Positions 33,117-45,900 of a DNA stretch of 64,000 nt are shown here, piece by piece. The DNA comes from AC-43 sp963728855 (GTDB lineage: Bacteria; Actinomycetota; Actinomycetes; Mycobacteriales; Micromonosporaceae). Position numbers and translations under genes: made by a program. The notes beneath the pieces are model-generated. The model saw only the letters and a list, made by a program, of their open reading frames with translations, had not been told where the DNA came from and did not search any database. The stretch is taken from positions 620,001-684,000 of the forward strand of contig CAVSLN010000001.1 in assembly GCA_963728855.1 (NCBI GenBank), in the 5' to 3' direction. How positions within the stretch are numbered: position 1 is the first letter of the stretch; each line of letters starts with the position of its first letter.

Positions 33117-33432
33117 GCGCTACTCCTCGGGATAAGGGCCGCAGGTGGTGGTCCGGTGTTGCGTACCCGCGCGGTTGGACCGCGCATGGGTTTGCCGCAC
33201 AGTGTTTCGGACCTGACGCGAGGCGGGCAACGCCCAGGTTTCCGCGACACCGTGTCACCTGACGAAGCGCCGGGTTGTCGTCATCCGGGGAGCGGGGGTG
33301 GGTACGTTCGTCGTCCTTGAATGGGGGCTTGCGGGTACTGGACCGTGTCCGTTTAGCGTCACCTCGCCGACGGGGAGTGGTTCCCTGTTGGTGGTGTCGA
33401 CCGGCTCGGTCGTGATGGAGGGTGTGGTTAGC
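33117..33432. other. Divergent intergenic region
   Basis: About 316 bp between the minus-strand Pro-rich gene and the plus-strand WXG100-like gene. No gene is supported. It must hold the two divergent promoters; the only clear site I see is GGAGGG at 33417-33422 serving the GTG at 33433. Confidence 0.55.
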
Positions 33433-33873
33433 GTGCCAGCGCCGGATAACTACGACGACAGTGGTCTGCTGGTCCGTGTCGACCCGAACGCGATGTGGCA
33501 GGACAAGGGGGACTTGCACAACCAGGCTCAGGCCATCGCGGACTCCCTCAGCAACATCGCCCGCGTCTGGGAGGGGCTGGCGTTGGGCTGGGTGGGTGCC
33601 AGCGCCGAGGAGGCGCAGGACTTCAATAACCGGTGGAACCAGGCGCTGCGGCGGTTGTTCGGCACGGACGACGACCCGCGTTCGGGTGCCTTGCCGAACA
33701 TCGCCTACGCCGTGGCTCTGGCCTCGATCAACTATGCGGAGCATGAGGACACGGTGGTCAAGATGTTCAACAGTCTCACCCAGGGTCTGTCCGCCCCGTC
33801 CGGCGGGCTGGGCGTACCCACGCGTTCCAACGACAAAGGCCCGGTCACCGAGAGTGCCGGGCCGCCCCTGTGA
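33433..33873 (+). CDS. WXG100-like protein directly upstream of the giant effector gene
   Basis: 146 residues from the GTG at 33433, preceded by GGAGGG at 10-bp spacing; ATG at 33415 is possible. Helical hairpin with the WVG turn (53-55) and YAEHE matching YxxxE. It lies 109 bp ahead of the giant gene, so it probably acts as the WXG100 partner or chaperone that pairs with the giant protein's N-terminal helical domain for EccC recognition, as known for LXG- and CpnT-type toxins. Confidence 0.83.
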   Translation: MPAPDNYDDSGLLVRVDPNAMWQDKGDLHNQAQAIADSLSNIARVWEGLALGWVGASAEEAQDFNNRWNQALRRLFGTDDDPRSGALPNIAYAVALASINYAEHEDTVVKMFNSLTQGLSAPSGGLGVPTRSNDKGPVTESAGPPL

Positions 33874-33982
33874 CCGCCGTGTCGCCGGGGCTTTGGTACC
33901 AGGGAGCCTGTCTAGCCGCTGCGGCGCCGGTTGACGTCGGTGTCGGGCGGCCGCAGCCCGCCGACCGGTAGGCCGATCACCG

Positions 33983-36900
33983 ATGCCGGTAGTCGACCCG
34001 AACCACCACGCCCCCGGCCCCGATTTCCCCGATCCCGGGCTGATCGACGCGTTGGCCGAGCGTTGGTTGGCTGAGGGCGCCGCGCTGCTCGAGTTCGCTC
34101 ATGCGGTTCCTCAGTCGGTGACCACGATTGAATGGACGGGTGAAGGTCACCTGGCGGCGCTGGGTGCCGCGATCGGTGTGGGGCAGGCCGTTGCGACCGC
34201 GGCGGACAACGCGACGAGGTTCGGCGAGGCGCTCAAGAAGTACGCCGAGGAGGTGCGCAAGGAGATCAAGGCGGCTAAGGCGGAGCTCATCGGCGAGATC
34301 CTCGGGTTCGTCTTCCTCGTGTTGGACTTCGGCCTCGGTGTGCTGCTCAGTCCCGTCCTTGTCAAGATCGCCGATGTCATCGCCGAGCTCGGGTTGAACG
34401 TCGAGGCGGCCGCGTTCCTTGCCGCGTCGATCGTCGCGATTCCTGTGGCGGTAGGGACCGACGTGCTCATCCAGACCATCGAGAACTCCGCCGTGGGACT
34501 GCCGGTCCACATAGGTTGGGAATCCATCGTGGGCGACGTCGGGTTCGGCCTGCTCGGGGGGCTCGCGGTCCTTGACCGGGGGTTCGTCGCCGCGCTGGCC
34601 GCCAGACAGGCCGAGGCCAAGGCCGCCGCTGCTGCTGCTGCCGCCGGTGCGAAAGCAGGGGCCGTCCCGGTGGTCGACGTCGATGCCAAGGCCGTCGCCG
34701 CCGGCGTCCGGCCCGGTGTCGGCGGGGTGCGAGGGCCGGCGGCCCTCGCACCGGCACCGGCGATCGTGGAGCTGGGTGGCGCCGCGGGCATACGGGTTGC
34801 CCGGCCGATGCCCGCAACGGATACCCCATTGGGTACGGCTGGAAACGGTGGGGGCGCCGTGCCGCCGACCGGGCCGGTCGAGGGGACCGCCGGTGTGGCG
34901 AGCGGGATCGGTCGTCCAGGCACCGGTGGGCTACGCGGGGAGACGCCACCGCCGGTCGGCGTGGAGACCCCTGCCGGCCCCCGGGACGTACCTCCCGCCA
35001 CGCGGCCCACCGACCACAGCACCGGCGCGGAGCCGGGTGCCTCGTCGGCGCTGCGGGCGGGTGGGTCGGTACCACCGGACGCCGCGCCCCCGCTCGGGAT
35101 TGATCGGGGAATGTCTGCCGGCGCCCGGGAGGTGCCTCCTCTAACGCGCCCCATCGAGCAGGGCGTCGCCCCCCGAGCCGCGGGGACCGCGCCAGCGTCA
35201 CGCGTCGATGCTCCGGCCGGTTCGGACAACCGGATGCCGCTGGCCGCACCCGATGGCTCGCCACCGGACGCTGCGCCGTTGAACCGCGTCCTGCACCCCG
35301 ACGCCCAGACACGGCCGCTTGACAATCGCGTGGCCCAGGGGGGACGGCCGCCGCAGGACGTGGCTCCTTCGCCCGCGCGAGGTGACGGCGATGTCACCTT
35401 CGCGACCGACTCACCGCGGCGGAGCACCACCCCGGCTCCCCAGATCCCGGACAGTGCGCACCCGACCGGGCAGACCGGGCCGGTACGCGGGCGGACGCCG
35501 AGTCTGGACGGACAGCTGGATGCGCCGGGTACGGCCCGGACCGGGGAGCCAGTGCACGGCACGGATGGTCGCCCGGTGACACCGGAACCGTCGTCTCGCC
35601 CCCCGAGCGAGCAGCCGCCGGTTGAGCGCGTCATCCCAGCGCGCCCGGACGAGCAGGTGACCCAGGCCGCGCCGGGGTCGTCCCGAGCGGCCGCAGCCCA
35701 GCCGGCTGCATCCGCTGCGCGGGCGCCACAGCCGTTGTCCGGGCGCGACCTCGGAGGTTCTGCCGCGGCAGGCAAAGGCACCGGGCCCGCACCGGTGGAG
35801 GCCGACGGGGGCACGCTGGGCAGCACGGCCCGAAACCCGGACGGTGGGCTGGTACCGCGGGACGCGGGCCCGGCAGAGCACCGCATCGCCGCGAGCGCGC
35901 GGTCGGGCAAGGCGGTAACCGACTCGGCGCCGCCTCACGCGAGCGGCCCGACACCCGCCACCCACCCCTCCGCGCCCGATCCGCTGCCGGCTTACGAGCC
36001 GCCGCCGGAGCTGACCGGACCCGGGGTGGGCACCACCGACCCCGGCGTGACCCCCACGGCCGAGGTGCGAGGACTTCCTGGTCCGAACCGGGCCGCGGCA
36101 GGCCGATGGGACGTGAGGTGGGGGTTCGGAAGGCTTCCGGAGACGAGCGAGCCGCTGGCGAACGGCCCCGCGCACTCCGGCCAGCCGGGCCGGTCGAGCA
36201 CGGGCGAGAGCCCGCTGTTGGGTGACTCGGACGTCAAGACGCCGGTGCCGACCGACATCGTCGTCTGGCGCGTGGAGATCTCGCCGCTGCCGCGCGTCAC
36301 CGAGCAGGTGCTGAAGGAGCTGTTGTCGTCGGGGAAGCTCGGGACCGTTGCGGGTGAGCTTCCCGAGCCGCCTCCGGCCTCTCACGCGATAGGCGGCGAC
36401 CCGACGGTGGGCGCCGACGGGAGGGTGCCGTTCGACCGGGACCTGTCGGCGCCGCCGGTGCAGCGCCCCCCGGGGGTCGGGGAGCTGTCGTCCGCGCATG
36501 ATCCCGTGGTTGGGGCTGACCGTGGGGTGGGGGGACCCGCCCGGCCGGAGCCGGTCGCCGACCCGGTGACCGTGGTGCCGGAGCGGGGCCGGCTCCCGGC
36601 GGAGGCGTTCCGGCCGGCGGAGGTGGAGCCGCGGGAGCTGCGGCCGCCGGGCTCGCAGAAGCGCTCGCCGGTCGACCCGTTGGATGTCGTCGAGCGGATG
36701 GAGCGCCTCCAGCAGGAGCGGGCCGCGGAGGCGGCGCGGGCGGCGCAGGAGACGTACGCGTCCAGTCGGGTCGACGACGGTGGTGTGTTGACGCGGGCCG
36801 ACCATCCGGTGGACGGTGCCGACTCGAGCGGGCCGTCGTACAAGGAGCGGGTGGACAACGCTGCCTGGAACCTGACGGACAAGTTTCAGGGGGATCTGGA

Positions 36901-39900
36901 GCACGCGGCGGTGTATGGGCCGCCGGCGCCGGTGTCGGTGTATGGCGGGAAGGGCACGGTCGGCTCGTCGGATGCGGGGTCCACCGGGCTGACGAAGATT
37001 GTGCGGTCGTTGGACGCGGTGGTGCATGAGCGGCGGGGGTTGCTGGATGAGCGCGCGCTGCTGGCTCCGGCCGCCGATGCCGACCCGTCGGTGCAGCACG
37101 ACAGCGCCCGGGCTCAGGAGATCGGGCAGCGGCTGGCCGCGCTCGACAGTGCCGAGTCGAGCCTGGCCCAGCAGTACGCGAAGAAGCTGGCCAGCCCGTA
37201 TGTCCCTGACACGACGCCGGGCTCCGATGCGGTGACCGGGCGGCAGGAGGTCGCCGCGGAGCTGCGGAAGGTGGTGGACCGGCGACGGCTGCTGCTGGAC
37301 GTGTCGCATCATGTCGAGGCGCTGGGCAAGGCGACCAGCCCGAAGGAGGTCGCGGCGCACCAGCATCAGCTCGACGGCTTGCTGCGGCGTCCTGACCTCA
37401 GCGGCATCACCAGGCCGCCGGAGCAGTCGCCGGCTCCGGAGGTGGTGAAGGCTCCGGAGGCGGTGCAGGCTTCCGGGACGGTGAAGGCTCCCGACGTGGT
37501 GGAGGCTTCGGAGACGGTGCGGGGCTCCGGGCGGGTGGACCCGGCGCGGGCCGCCGCCGAGCTGGCGGCGGTCACCGAGCGGGAGGCCGGGCTGCTGGCG
37601 CGGGCGGCCGTGGTCGAGCGGGGCATCGCGCGGCAGCAGTTCACCAGGGCCGCTGGTGAGTTGCCGGGGCTGCGTCAGGAGCTCGTGGCGGCTCGGGACC
37701 GTTTGGACGACGCGTACCGCGACTGGATGTACGCCAGGCTGCAAGAGGTGGCAGGCGACGCGTTCGCGGCGGTGTCCGGTCATGGTGATGCTTTGGAGCG
37801 GCCGCTGTCGGCGGCGGAGGCCCGGTCAGTCGTGGCCAGCCGTTACCAGGAGCACCAAGCGGTGAGGACCCGGGTGCAGAACACGAGCAAGTCGCTGCCC
37901 GGGCTGCGCGCGGCCCTGCGCGACGATGCTGACCCTCACGCGCCGGCCTGGAGCATCGGCGCCGGTACCTCCTTCACGCCCCGGCGTCCGGTCGCCGCGC
38001 CGGTGACACCGCGACCGCGTACGGCGCCGAGCCTCCCCGCGGGCTACGGGGTCACGGGAGGTGGCACCGTCACTGTGTTGTATCGGGGGCAGACCGCGCC
38101 ACCCACCGCGAGCCCGTCACCTCCGTTCCGGCCGTTGCCCGGCCAGCAGACGCTCGTGGTGCATTCCTCGGTGACCGATCCCGGGGTGGTTGAGCGGTAT
38201 GTCGACGGCCTGCCGGCCGACGTGGTCGGCAAACTGGTCGTCTGGCTCGACGGTCCCCGGGTTGGGCCCGCCGAGCTTCAGCAGACGGTGACCCGGATCC
38301 TGGGTGGGCGGCCGGGTAACCCGGTCGCGATGGTACCCGCGGCCCGGTTGCCCGGCCGGCCGGCGCTGGGCCCGATGCTGGTACCGTCCGACGCCGAGCA
38401 CCAGCCGACTTTTCCGGTCCGGGCGCGGTACTACTATGTGTACCCCGCCGACCGGACCGCGCCGGAGTCGAACCCGTACCGGCTGCCGCCGGCCGGCCGG
38501 CCCGGTCTGTACCGGGTCGGTGCCTGGGTGGTCGGGCAGACCCGCCATGGTATCTGGTTCCGTCCGCCCGGCCTGGACCCCGCCCTGATCGCGCCCGGCC
38601 CGGGCGAGCCCGCCGCCGACCCGGCCCGTATCGTCGTCGGGGCACCGGGCGTCGAGGTCCCCGACAAGGTGTACGTCACGGTGAGCCGGCTGCTCGACAC
38701 GATGTCGGTGGTGTCCGACGGGGTCGTGCGCCGTCCGGACACCGTCGTGCACGACGGGAACCGGCCGGTCGCGACGCTGCCCTGGTGGCGGCCACCCCCA
38801 CCTCCCCGAGACACGCGCCCGACGCCGTCAGCGGCGGCGTCGCCCGCGGCGGTCGTGCTCGACGACGGTGTGGAGACCGTCGAGGTGTTCGAGGCGGCGT
38901 CTCCGCACGCACCGGCGGAGCAGCCGATGCCAGCGGTGCAACTGGTCGAGGTCGGGCACGTGCGGGTGTCGTCGGCGGTGAAGGAACCGGTCGATGACGT
39001 GGCGCAGATGGGCTGGGGCACCGAGGAGTGTGTGGTACGGGTCGGGCAGGTGCTGGACCGGCTGGGTGTGCCCAGGGTCTCCTACGACCCCGATCTGGAC
39101 GGGTCGGCGGGTGTTCTCGCGGCCCGGCTCGGTGGGGTGTTCCACGACGGCGAGTGGGCGCATCTGGCGGCGTTGGCGCCCGGTGCGCTGAGCCCGGTGT
39201 GGTTGGCGCGTCCGGGTGGCGGGCAGCACATGCTGCTGGTCCATCGCGTGGATGACGGTCCGGATGGTCTGGTCGCCGTGGATCCGGAGGCGACCGGGGG
39301 CGCGGGTCGGTACACCGCGTTGGCCGCCACGGCAGCGCAGTGGCCGGTCGTCCGTACGGTGGTGGACCCGCAGGGCCAGCTGCTGCAGGTCGTCCCCGGT
39401 TGGACACCCTTGGTGTCGACTGCGGGAGACACCCGGCCAGACGGGTCAACACTGTCCGCGTTGCTCGACCCCGCCGCCGGTACCCGCCCCCGAGCTCGTG
39501 GTGACAAGCGTCCAGCGGGCGGCGACACTAACCGCCGGACCAAGCGCCCCCGGGTGGACGGGACACCTCCCGACGACGGTCACCAGTCAGCCGATGCCGA
39601 TGCATGGGACGCAAGCCACACGGCCGCGTACGGCGCGCCGGTGCCGGGGAGCTCGACCGGACCCGGCACGGTGGCGGGTGCCGGGCCGGCGCCCGGTACG
39701 CAGGCACCGCAACCCGGCGGAGGGGCGCTGCACTGGGCGGGGGTGACTCTGAACCCCGTCACCCGATGGGTGAGTGTCGGCGACGCGCAACCGGTGGCGG
39801 TGGCTCCTCAGGAGGCTGTGATCCTGGGCGCGCTGATCCAGGCCCGCGGCGAGGTGCTGAGCTCCGACCAGCTCCTGCAAGCCTTCGACGGGCGGCCCCT

Positions 39901-42900
39901 CGATATCCGCCCGTCATCCGAGGCGGGCTTTTTGACGGTCATCACCCATCTCAGGCAGCACATCGGCGGACAACGGATCCTCACCATTTTTGGCGCGGGC
40001 TACCGTCTGGTCGACCCGGCGGCGGAGCCGCCGCTGGAGGGCCCGGGAGGACTAGCGCTGAACCTCGCCACCAGAGAGGTGAGCCGCCCCGGACAGCAGA
40101 CGACCAAGCTGTATCCCCAGCAGGCCGTGTTGCTTGAGGCGCTGATCCGGGCCGGTGGCGAGGCGCGTACCCCCGAACAGCTCCTCCATGCCTTCGACGG
40201 GCGCGACGAAACCCGCCCGTCATCGCTCAACGCATTGCAGAGTGCCGTCGACTTACTCAGGGGGGACATCGGCAGAGACCGGATCCCCACCGGACTGGGC
40301 TACCAGCTAGTCGACCCAACGGCTGCCGAGGCTCTGCTGGAGGGGCCGGGCGGGCTGGTGCTGAACTCCGCCACCCGGCGGGTGTTTATCGGCGATAAGG
40401 AACTCCGGCTGGGCGCTCAGCAGGCTGTGGTCCTGGAGGTGCTGATCCGCGCCGGTGGCGAGGTTCGCAGCGCCGAGCAGCTCCTCAAAGCCTTCCACGG
40501 GCGGGCGGTGAAGAAGCGGCCGCGAAATGCCAACTCCGTGTGGAACGTCATTAGCCAGCTCAGGAACAAAATCGGCAGAGACTGGATCCCCAACGTACGC
40601 GGGGCGGGCTGGCGGCTGGTCGACCCGGCGGCGGTCGACCCCCTGCTGGCGGATCCGGGTGCGGATGGTTCCGAACCATCGGCGTCGCACCCGTCAGCCG
40701 CTGCCCACGAGGGCATCCGGACGGCAGTGGTTCGCGACGTTGGGCCGGTGCCGCCGGATGGTGGGGGAATCCTGGGTTCCGGCGGGGCTCCGGGCACTGC
40801 GGATCGTCGCGGTGCAGCCGGCTTCGCGGCTGCGCCGGTGGGCGGTGCGACCACGCAATCATCGGCCACGCAGCCGCCTCCGGCCAATCCGCTGGTCTCG
40901 CGGCGGGCACAGGAACCCGCCGCTGACGAACGGGCGGTGGGCGTGGCGCGCAGCTTCGGGCCGGCGGTGCCTGGCGGACCGCAGGACGCGGCCGCGTCGA
41001 CCGCCGCCGCCGAGCCCGCGCAGCAGCAGGTGAGACCACCGGCGCGGTTGACGGCCCCGGTGCCGCCGGGACAGTCGGCCAGGTTGCCAGCGTCCGCGGG
41101 CACCGGGTCCGGGGATCGTGGTCGCTCAACCCAGTCGGCCCACGCCGGTCCGCTGCTGCCGGATCGGCGGATTACGGTACCCCATGACGGCTGGTGCCTG
41201 CTCAACGCCGCGATCCTTGCCGCACCCAGCGACCTGGCCAACCTCCTCAGGCAAGGATCACAGGATCCGGAAGCGGGACAGCACGCCGACTGGCTCGATC
41301 ACATCGCGGAGCTCCTCGGGCGGCCAGACATCAGCGACGACGTTATCGAGGCGATACCTCGTGATCCTCAGACCAGGCGCGCCGCCGCCGCTATCGCCCA
41401 GCATCTGGCCGACATGGTCCTCTCGGGCCGGTTCCTGGGGTTCGGCGACTACACGATTCGCAACGCCTGGGCGCGATCGTCGGACCCAGACATCGCCGCC
41501 ATCGCGGCCGATCCCTGGCAGCAGATTACCGAGGCGCATCGGCAGGAGCTCGCCGCACACGTGCGCAGTTGGCAAACAACCTGGCCGACCGACCTGGGCG
41601 ATGGATACATCCAGCTGATCAGCGAAGCGATCGGCCGGCGTGTCCACATCCACAGTTCGACCACCGCCTACATCGCGCTGGGTACGGAAGCGCAAGTCCC
41701 GCACCTGCCTCCGATCGCGTTGTTCCTCACCACCACTGACGGACCCAACCACTTTGACGTCATACTTCCCGGCCGGCCGGCCGCGCCAGGCCCAGCGGCG
41801 GGGCGACGGGCCGGGTCGACCAGCACCGCGGCCGGCGCGGGACCGGGTGGCCCCAACACCCGCCGGGACGAGGGGAGCACCGCCACCCACGGCGCTCCCG
41901 ACGCCAGCCCGGTACCACCGGACCTTCCGGCGGTACCGGCACTGCCCGCCGCTGCGCCGCCTCCGCAAGCTTCGGTCTCCACCAGACCGCCTGGACTGCC
42001 TTCCGGCGGTGAAGGTGCTTTCTCCGTTCCGGATCGTTCGGGTCAGTTGCCCCGAACCGAAGCGGGTCGGCCGGTGGGCGGCGCGGCCGCGCAATCGTCG
42101 GCCATCCAGCTGGTTCCGGCCGTTCTGCCGGCCGCGGGTGAGCGGTGGGTTGGGTTGCCTGACGACGGCTGGTGGCTGTTGTACGCGGCGATACTGTCGG
42201 CACCCAGGGAATTGGCTGACTTCCTCGGGGAAGGAGTGCATTCGGAGTGGTTGCACCTCGTCGCGTGGCTGCTGGAGGAGTCCGAGCTGGGTGACCACGA
42301 GATCGCGGGGATGCTTCAGGTTCTCAATGAGAATGAGGTGGCCGTGGCGATCGCGGACCGTCTCAACGACATGCTCGCCGACGTGGAGGAAGACCCTCGT
42401 GTCGCTCAGGCCGTCCGCGGTTGGCCCGTGACCTGGGCGAGTCGGCCAGCCGATCCGTTCCTGTTCGCGGTCCTCGGAGAGGCGCTCGGCAGGCAGGTCC
42501 AGCTTGAGGATTCGTCCACGTTCGATGCCGTGCTCGTGGCCGGGCCGCAGAACCCGGACCTGCCTCCGATCCGGCTGTTCCGGCACCACGGTGGCGATCG
42601 CGAGGCGCAGCATTACGTCTTGCTCACCCGCCCGCCGCAACCGATGAGCGTTGATGCGGGGTTCGCGCCCGGGCCGGATTGGGTAGCCGGTCAAGAACCG
42701 TATCCGGGCTCGTCGCTTGGCGATGGACATCGACTGCCGGCTGAACCCCTTCCGTACCAGGCGGGCAGTGACGCCGGACCGGCTTCCCGTGTCGCGCTCT
42801 CGGGGACGGTGGCCGCTGCCGGTCAGGCGGGAGTGGTGTCGTCTACCGGACAGCCAGTCCCGGATGCGTCAACGGCACCAGCGTTGTCCGACCCGCCCGA

Positions 42901-45900
42901 CGGTCCCCGCCCGGCGGCGGGCGTCGAGGGCAGTGGTGGCGATCCGGGGCTGCCAGCGGACCCGGCCGACCGGTACCACGGACTGTCGGTGCCGGGTGGC
43001 ATGGCTGACACCGGGGCGGCCGCGCAAGCGGCGGGCGGGGTGGGTTCCGGTGGGGCGCGGGCCGAAGCCCAGGCATCGAGTCGACCGTCGGCCGATGAAT
43101 CGTTGGGGGGCAGTGGGCGACGTGGTCCGGTAGCCTGGGCACCGAGCACCTGGCCGGACCTGCCAGACCGGCACCCACCGGATCTGCCGGACGTGGGCCT
43201 GCCGCCCTCCGGTACAGACCACGACGGATACCCGCTCGACGCGGTGAGCGGGCATGTGGAGAGCCTGCGGCTGCTGCCGGACAGCGCGGGGGTACGCCGG
43301 CCGGCGCTGCGGGTGCGGGTGGACCCGAACGGCATGGTCGAACAACTGCCGATGGATATGTTGGACGTGCCCGACGGGCGGTGGGTCCATCGTCGCGGAC
43401 CCCGACCGAGGGTGCGGCCGACACATGCGGCGCCGCCACCGTACAGCATGCCGGCTGCGGCCGAGCGGGTTGATGTGGTGGTTGCCGGTCTGCTGTCCTA
43501 CCCGGACTGGTGGCGCGCGGTGGAGTCCGGGGTCGACCTGCGGGGGCTGTACCTGGGGTGGGTGGACTCGGGGGCGGGTGAGCCGTTCCCGGAGGTGGTG
43601 CGCCGGGTGGTCGGGCAGCGGGCCAGCCACGCCGCCCAAGCCGACCGGGTGGCGCCACCGGAGCTGGCCGTCATCGGCGAGTGGACCGACCGGATCCGTA
43701 CCGCCGTGGCGGGCGAACCGGTCGCGCCACCGGCGGGTACGGAGGCGGGCTGGGCGCAGCGTGCCGCCAGGTTCGGGTACACCGGCGACGACGGGGTGGC
43801 GGAGTTCCACGGGGTGTTCAGCGGGCTCGGGCTGTCGCTGGGTGACCTCGACCGGCTGCACGCCCACCTGACCAGGGGTCTGCATGGCTACACCCTGGCG
43901 CCGGGGCTGCACGACGAGGCGGCCGGCTTGGACCCGGCCCGGCTGCGTGACCTGGTACAGCGGCGCCCACATCAGCTCGCCGCGGCGATCCTGGGGCTGC
44001 CTGGCGCCACGGCCCCGGCTACCGGCCCGGACCATGCTGAGTTGGCACAGGCCCGGGCCGCGCTGGAAGCCATCGGCGTCCACATCGCCGAACCGGTGCC
44101 GGCCGGCGTGGACCCAGCCGGGGCGGACCCGCATAGCGCGCAACTGCGGGTCGGGCGGGAGGGGCAGGCCGGGTCTTCGTACAGTTCGTTGGCCGATGCG
44201 TTGCTGGATCCGTCGACGACCGGTAGGCCGCGGGGGGTGGGGCCGTCGCCGCTTGGTGGGTTCGGGGCTGCGTCAGGTGGTTCGGGCGGTGAGGTTTCAG
44301 CGGTGGTGCGGGCGGCGGTGGAGTCCGATCGGGTGGTGGCGGCCACCGATTGTGTGGCACGGGTGGGTTTGGTGTTGGCGGCGGTGGGTTCGTCGTCGGT
44401 GTCGGTGGACGATGACACGTTCGGGGCGGGCCGGCCGTGGACGGTCGCGCAGTGGCTGGGTGGTGATTTCCGGTCCGGGTCGCTGGGTGAGCTGGGGGAG
44501 TTGTTGCGGTCCGGCCATCTGACGGCGGTGTGGGTCCGGCCGCCGGGGGCGCCTGAGCATATGGTGCTGGTGGAGCGGCTGCCGGACGGCCGGTTTGTGA
44601 TGGTGGAGACGCTGGCGGCCGGCGCGGAGGGGTTCGTGGCGTTCGACCCGTCGGCGCCGCCAGGCCAGTTGCCGCAACAGTTGCGCGCGCCGCTGTGGCT
44701 GGTCGGCGCACCCGGCGGATCGTTGGGGCAGTTGCCGGTGCCGGATGGTGAGGGCCGGACTCGGGATGTCTCCGGCGGGCAAGATCCGATTCTCGATGGT
44801 CGGTCGTGGACGGTCGCGGCGTCATCAGGGGAAACGACAGAGGTGGTTACCGATCCGGCGGCCGCGCAGCCGGTGGGTGAAGCGGTGGTCCTTCCACCGG
44901 CGAACTTCGGCCCGTCCGCTACTTCCTCCACGGCCGGTACGAACATCGTGGGCGCAGTTGATCCCGGGTCATTGGCCCCGGATCCACAGGTGGAGCCGGC
45001 GGCCGAGGTCGAGTCGGGGCAGGTCGAGCTGGCGGCGGGCGTCGAGGGCAGTGGTGGCGATCCGGCGCCGCCAGCGGACCCGGCCGACCGGTACCTCGGA
45101 CCGGACGTGTTCGGTCTGCGGGTCAGCCCGCCACCGCCGTCGTTCCTTGCCGGAGTCACGTTCGACGCTGTCGCGACCGATCAGATCTTCGATCTGTTCG
45201 ACAAGCTGAACCTGGTGGGCCCAGCACCGAATGCCGGCGACCTGAGTCCGGACAACCTGCGCCACGACAGTCAGACGGTATGGGTGCGGTCGCCGGCCCA
45301 TCTGTGGCTGGGATCCTGGGCGCGTAAGGCTCAGCGACTGCCCGAGGAACTGCGCGGCCTGCCGGAACCCGCAGACATGCCGAAAGTGTTCTATTCCATC
45401 TGGTTCGGTAGCCCGTTGACCGAGGACAGCGAGACGACGAGCGCGTTTCGGGCCAACATCGCCGAGGAGGTTCGGGTAGCGCAGACGGAGGGCATGCACG
45501 CGGTGGTGTGGACCGACGTTCCGCGTATCGCGTTCGAGGCGGCCCGGCGTGGTGGGGACGCGGCACCGGCCGGCGTCGGGGAGATGCTTGCCTGGGCGGA
45601 AGCTAACGATGTGACGTTGTTGAACGTCGATGAGGTCTTCCATGCTGGGCAGCCGATGGGGCTGGATCGCTTCTATCGTACGGAGATGGCGAAGCTGGAG
45701 CCTCGGGGCTATGGGGCCGCCAGCGATATCCTGCGGCTGGAGGTGCTCAACCGGTTCGGCGGTGCCTACAGCGACGGTGACAATCGCCTGCGAACCCTCG
45801 ACGGCCTGAAGGAGCTGTTCCTGGCCGACGGCTACGCCATCCTTTGCCGGGTCATCAAGACCGACGCGGGTGTTAACGTGCGGGTCGGCAACGCGGCGTT

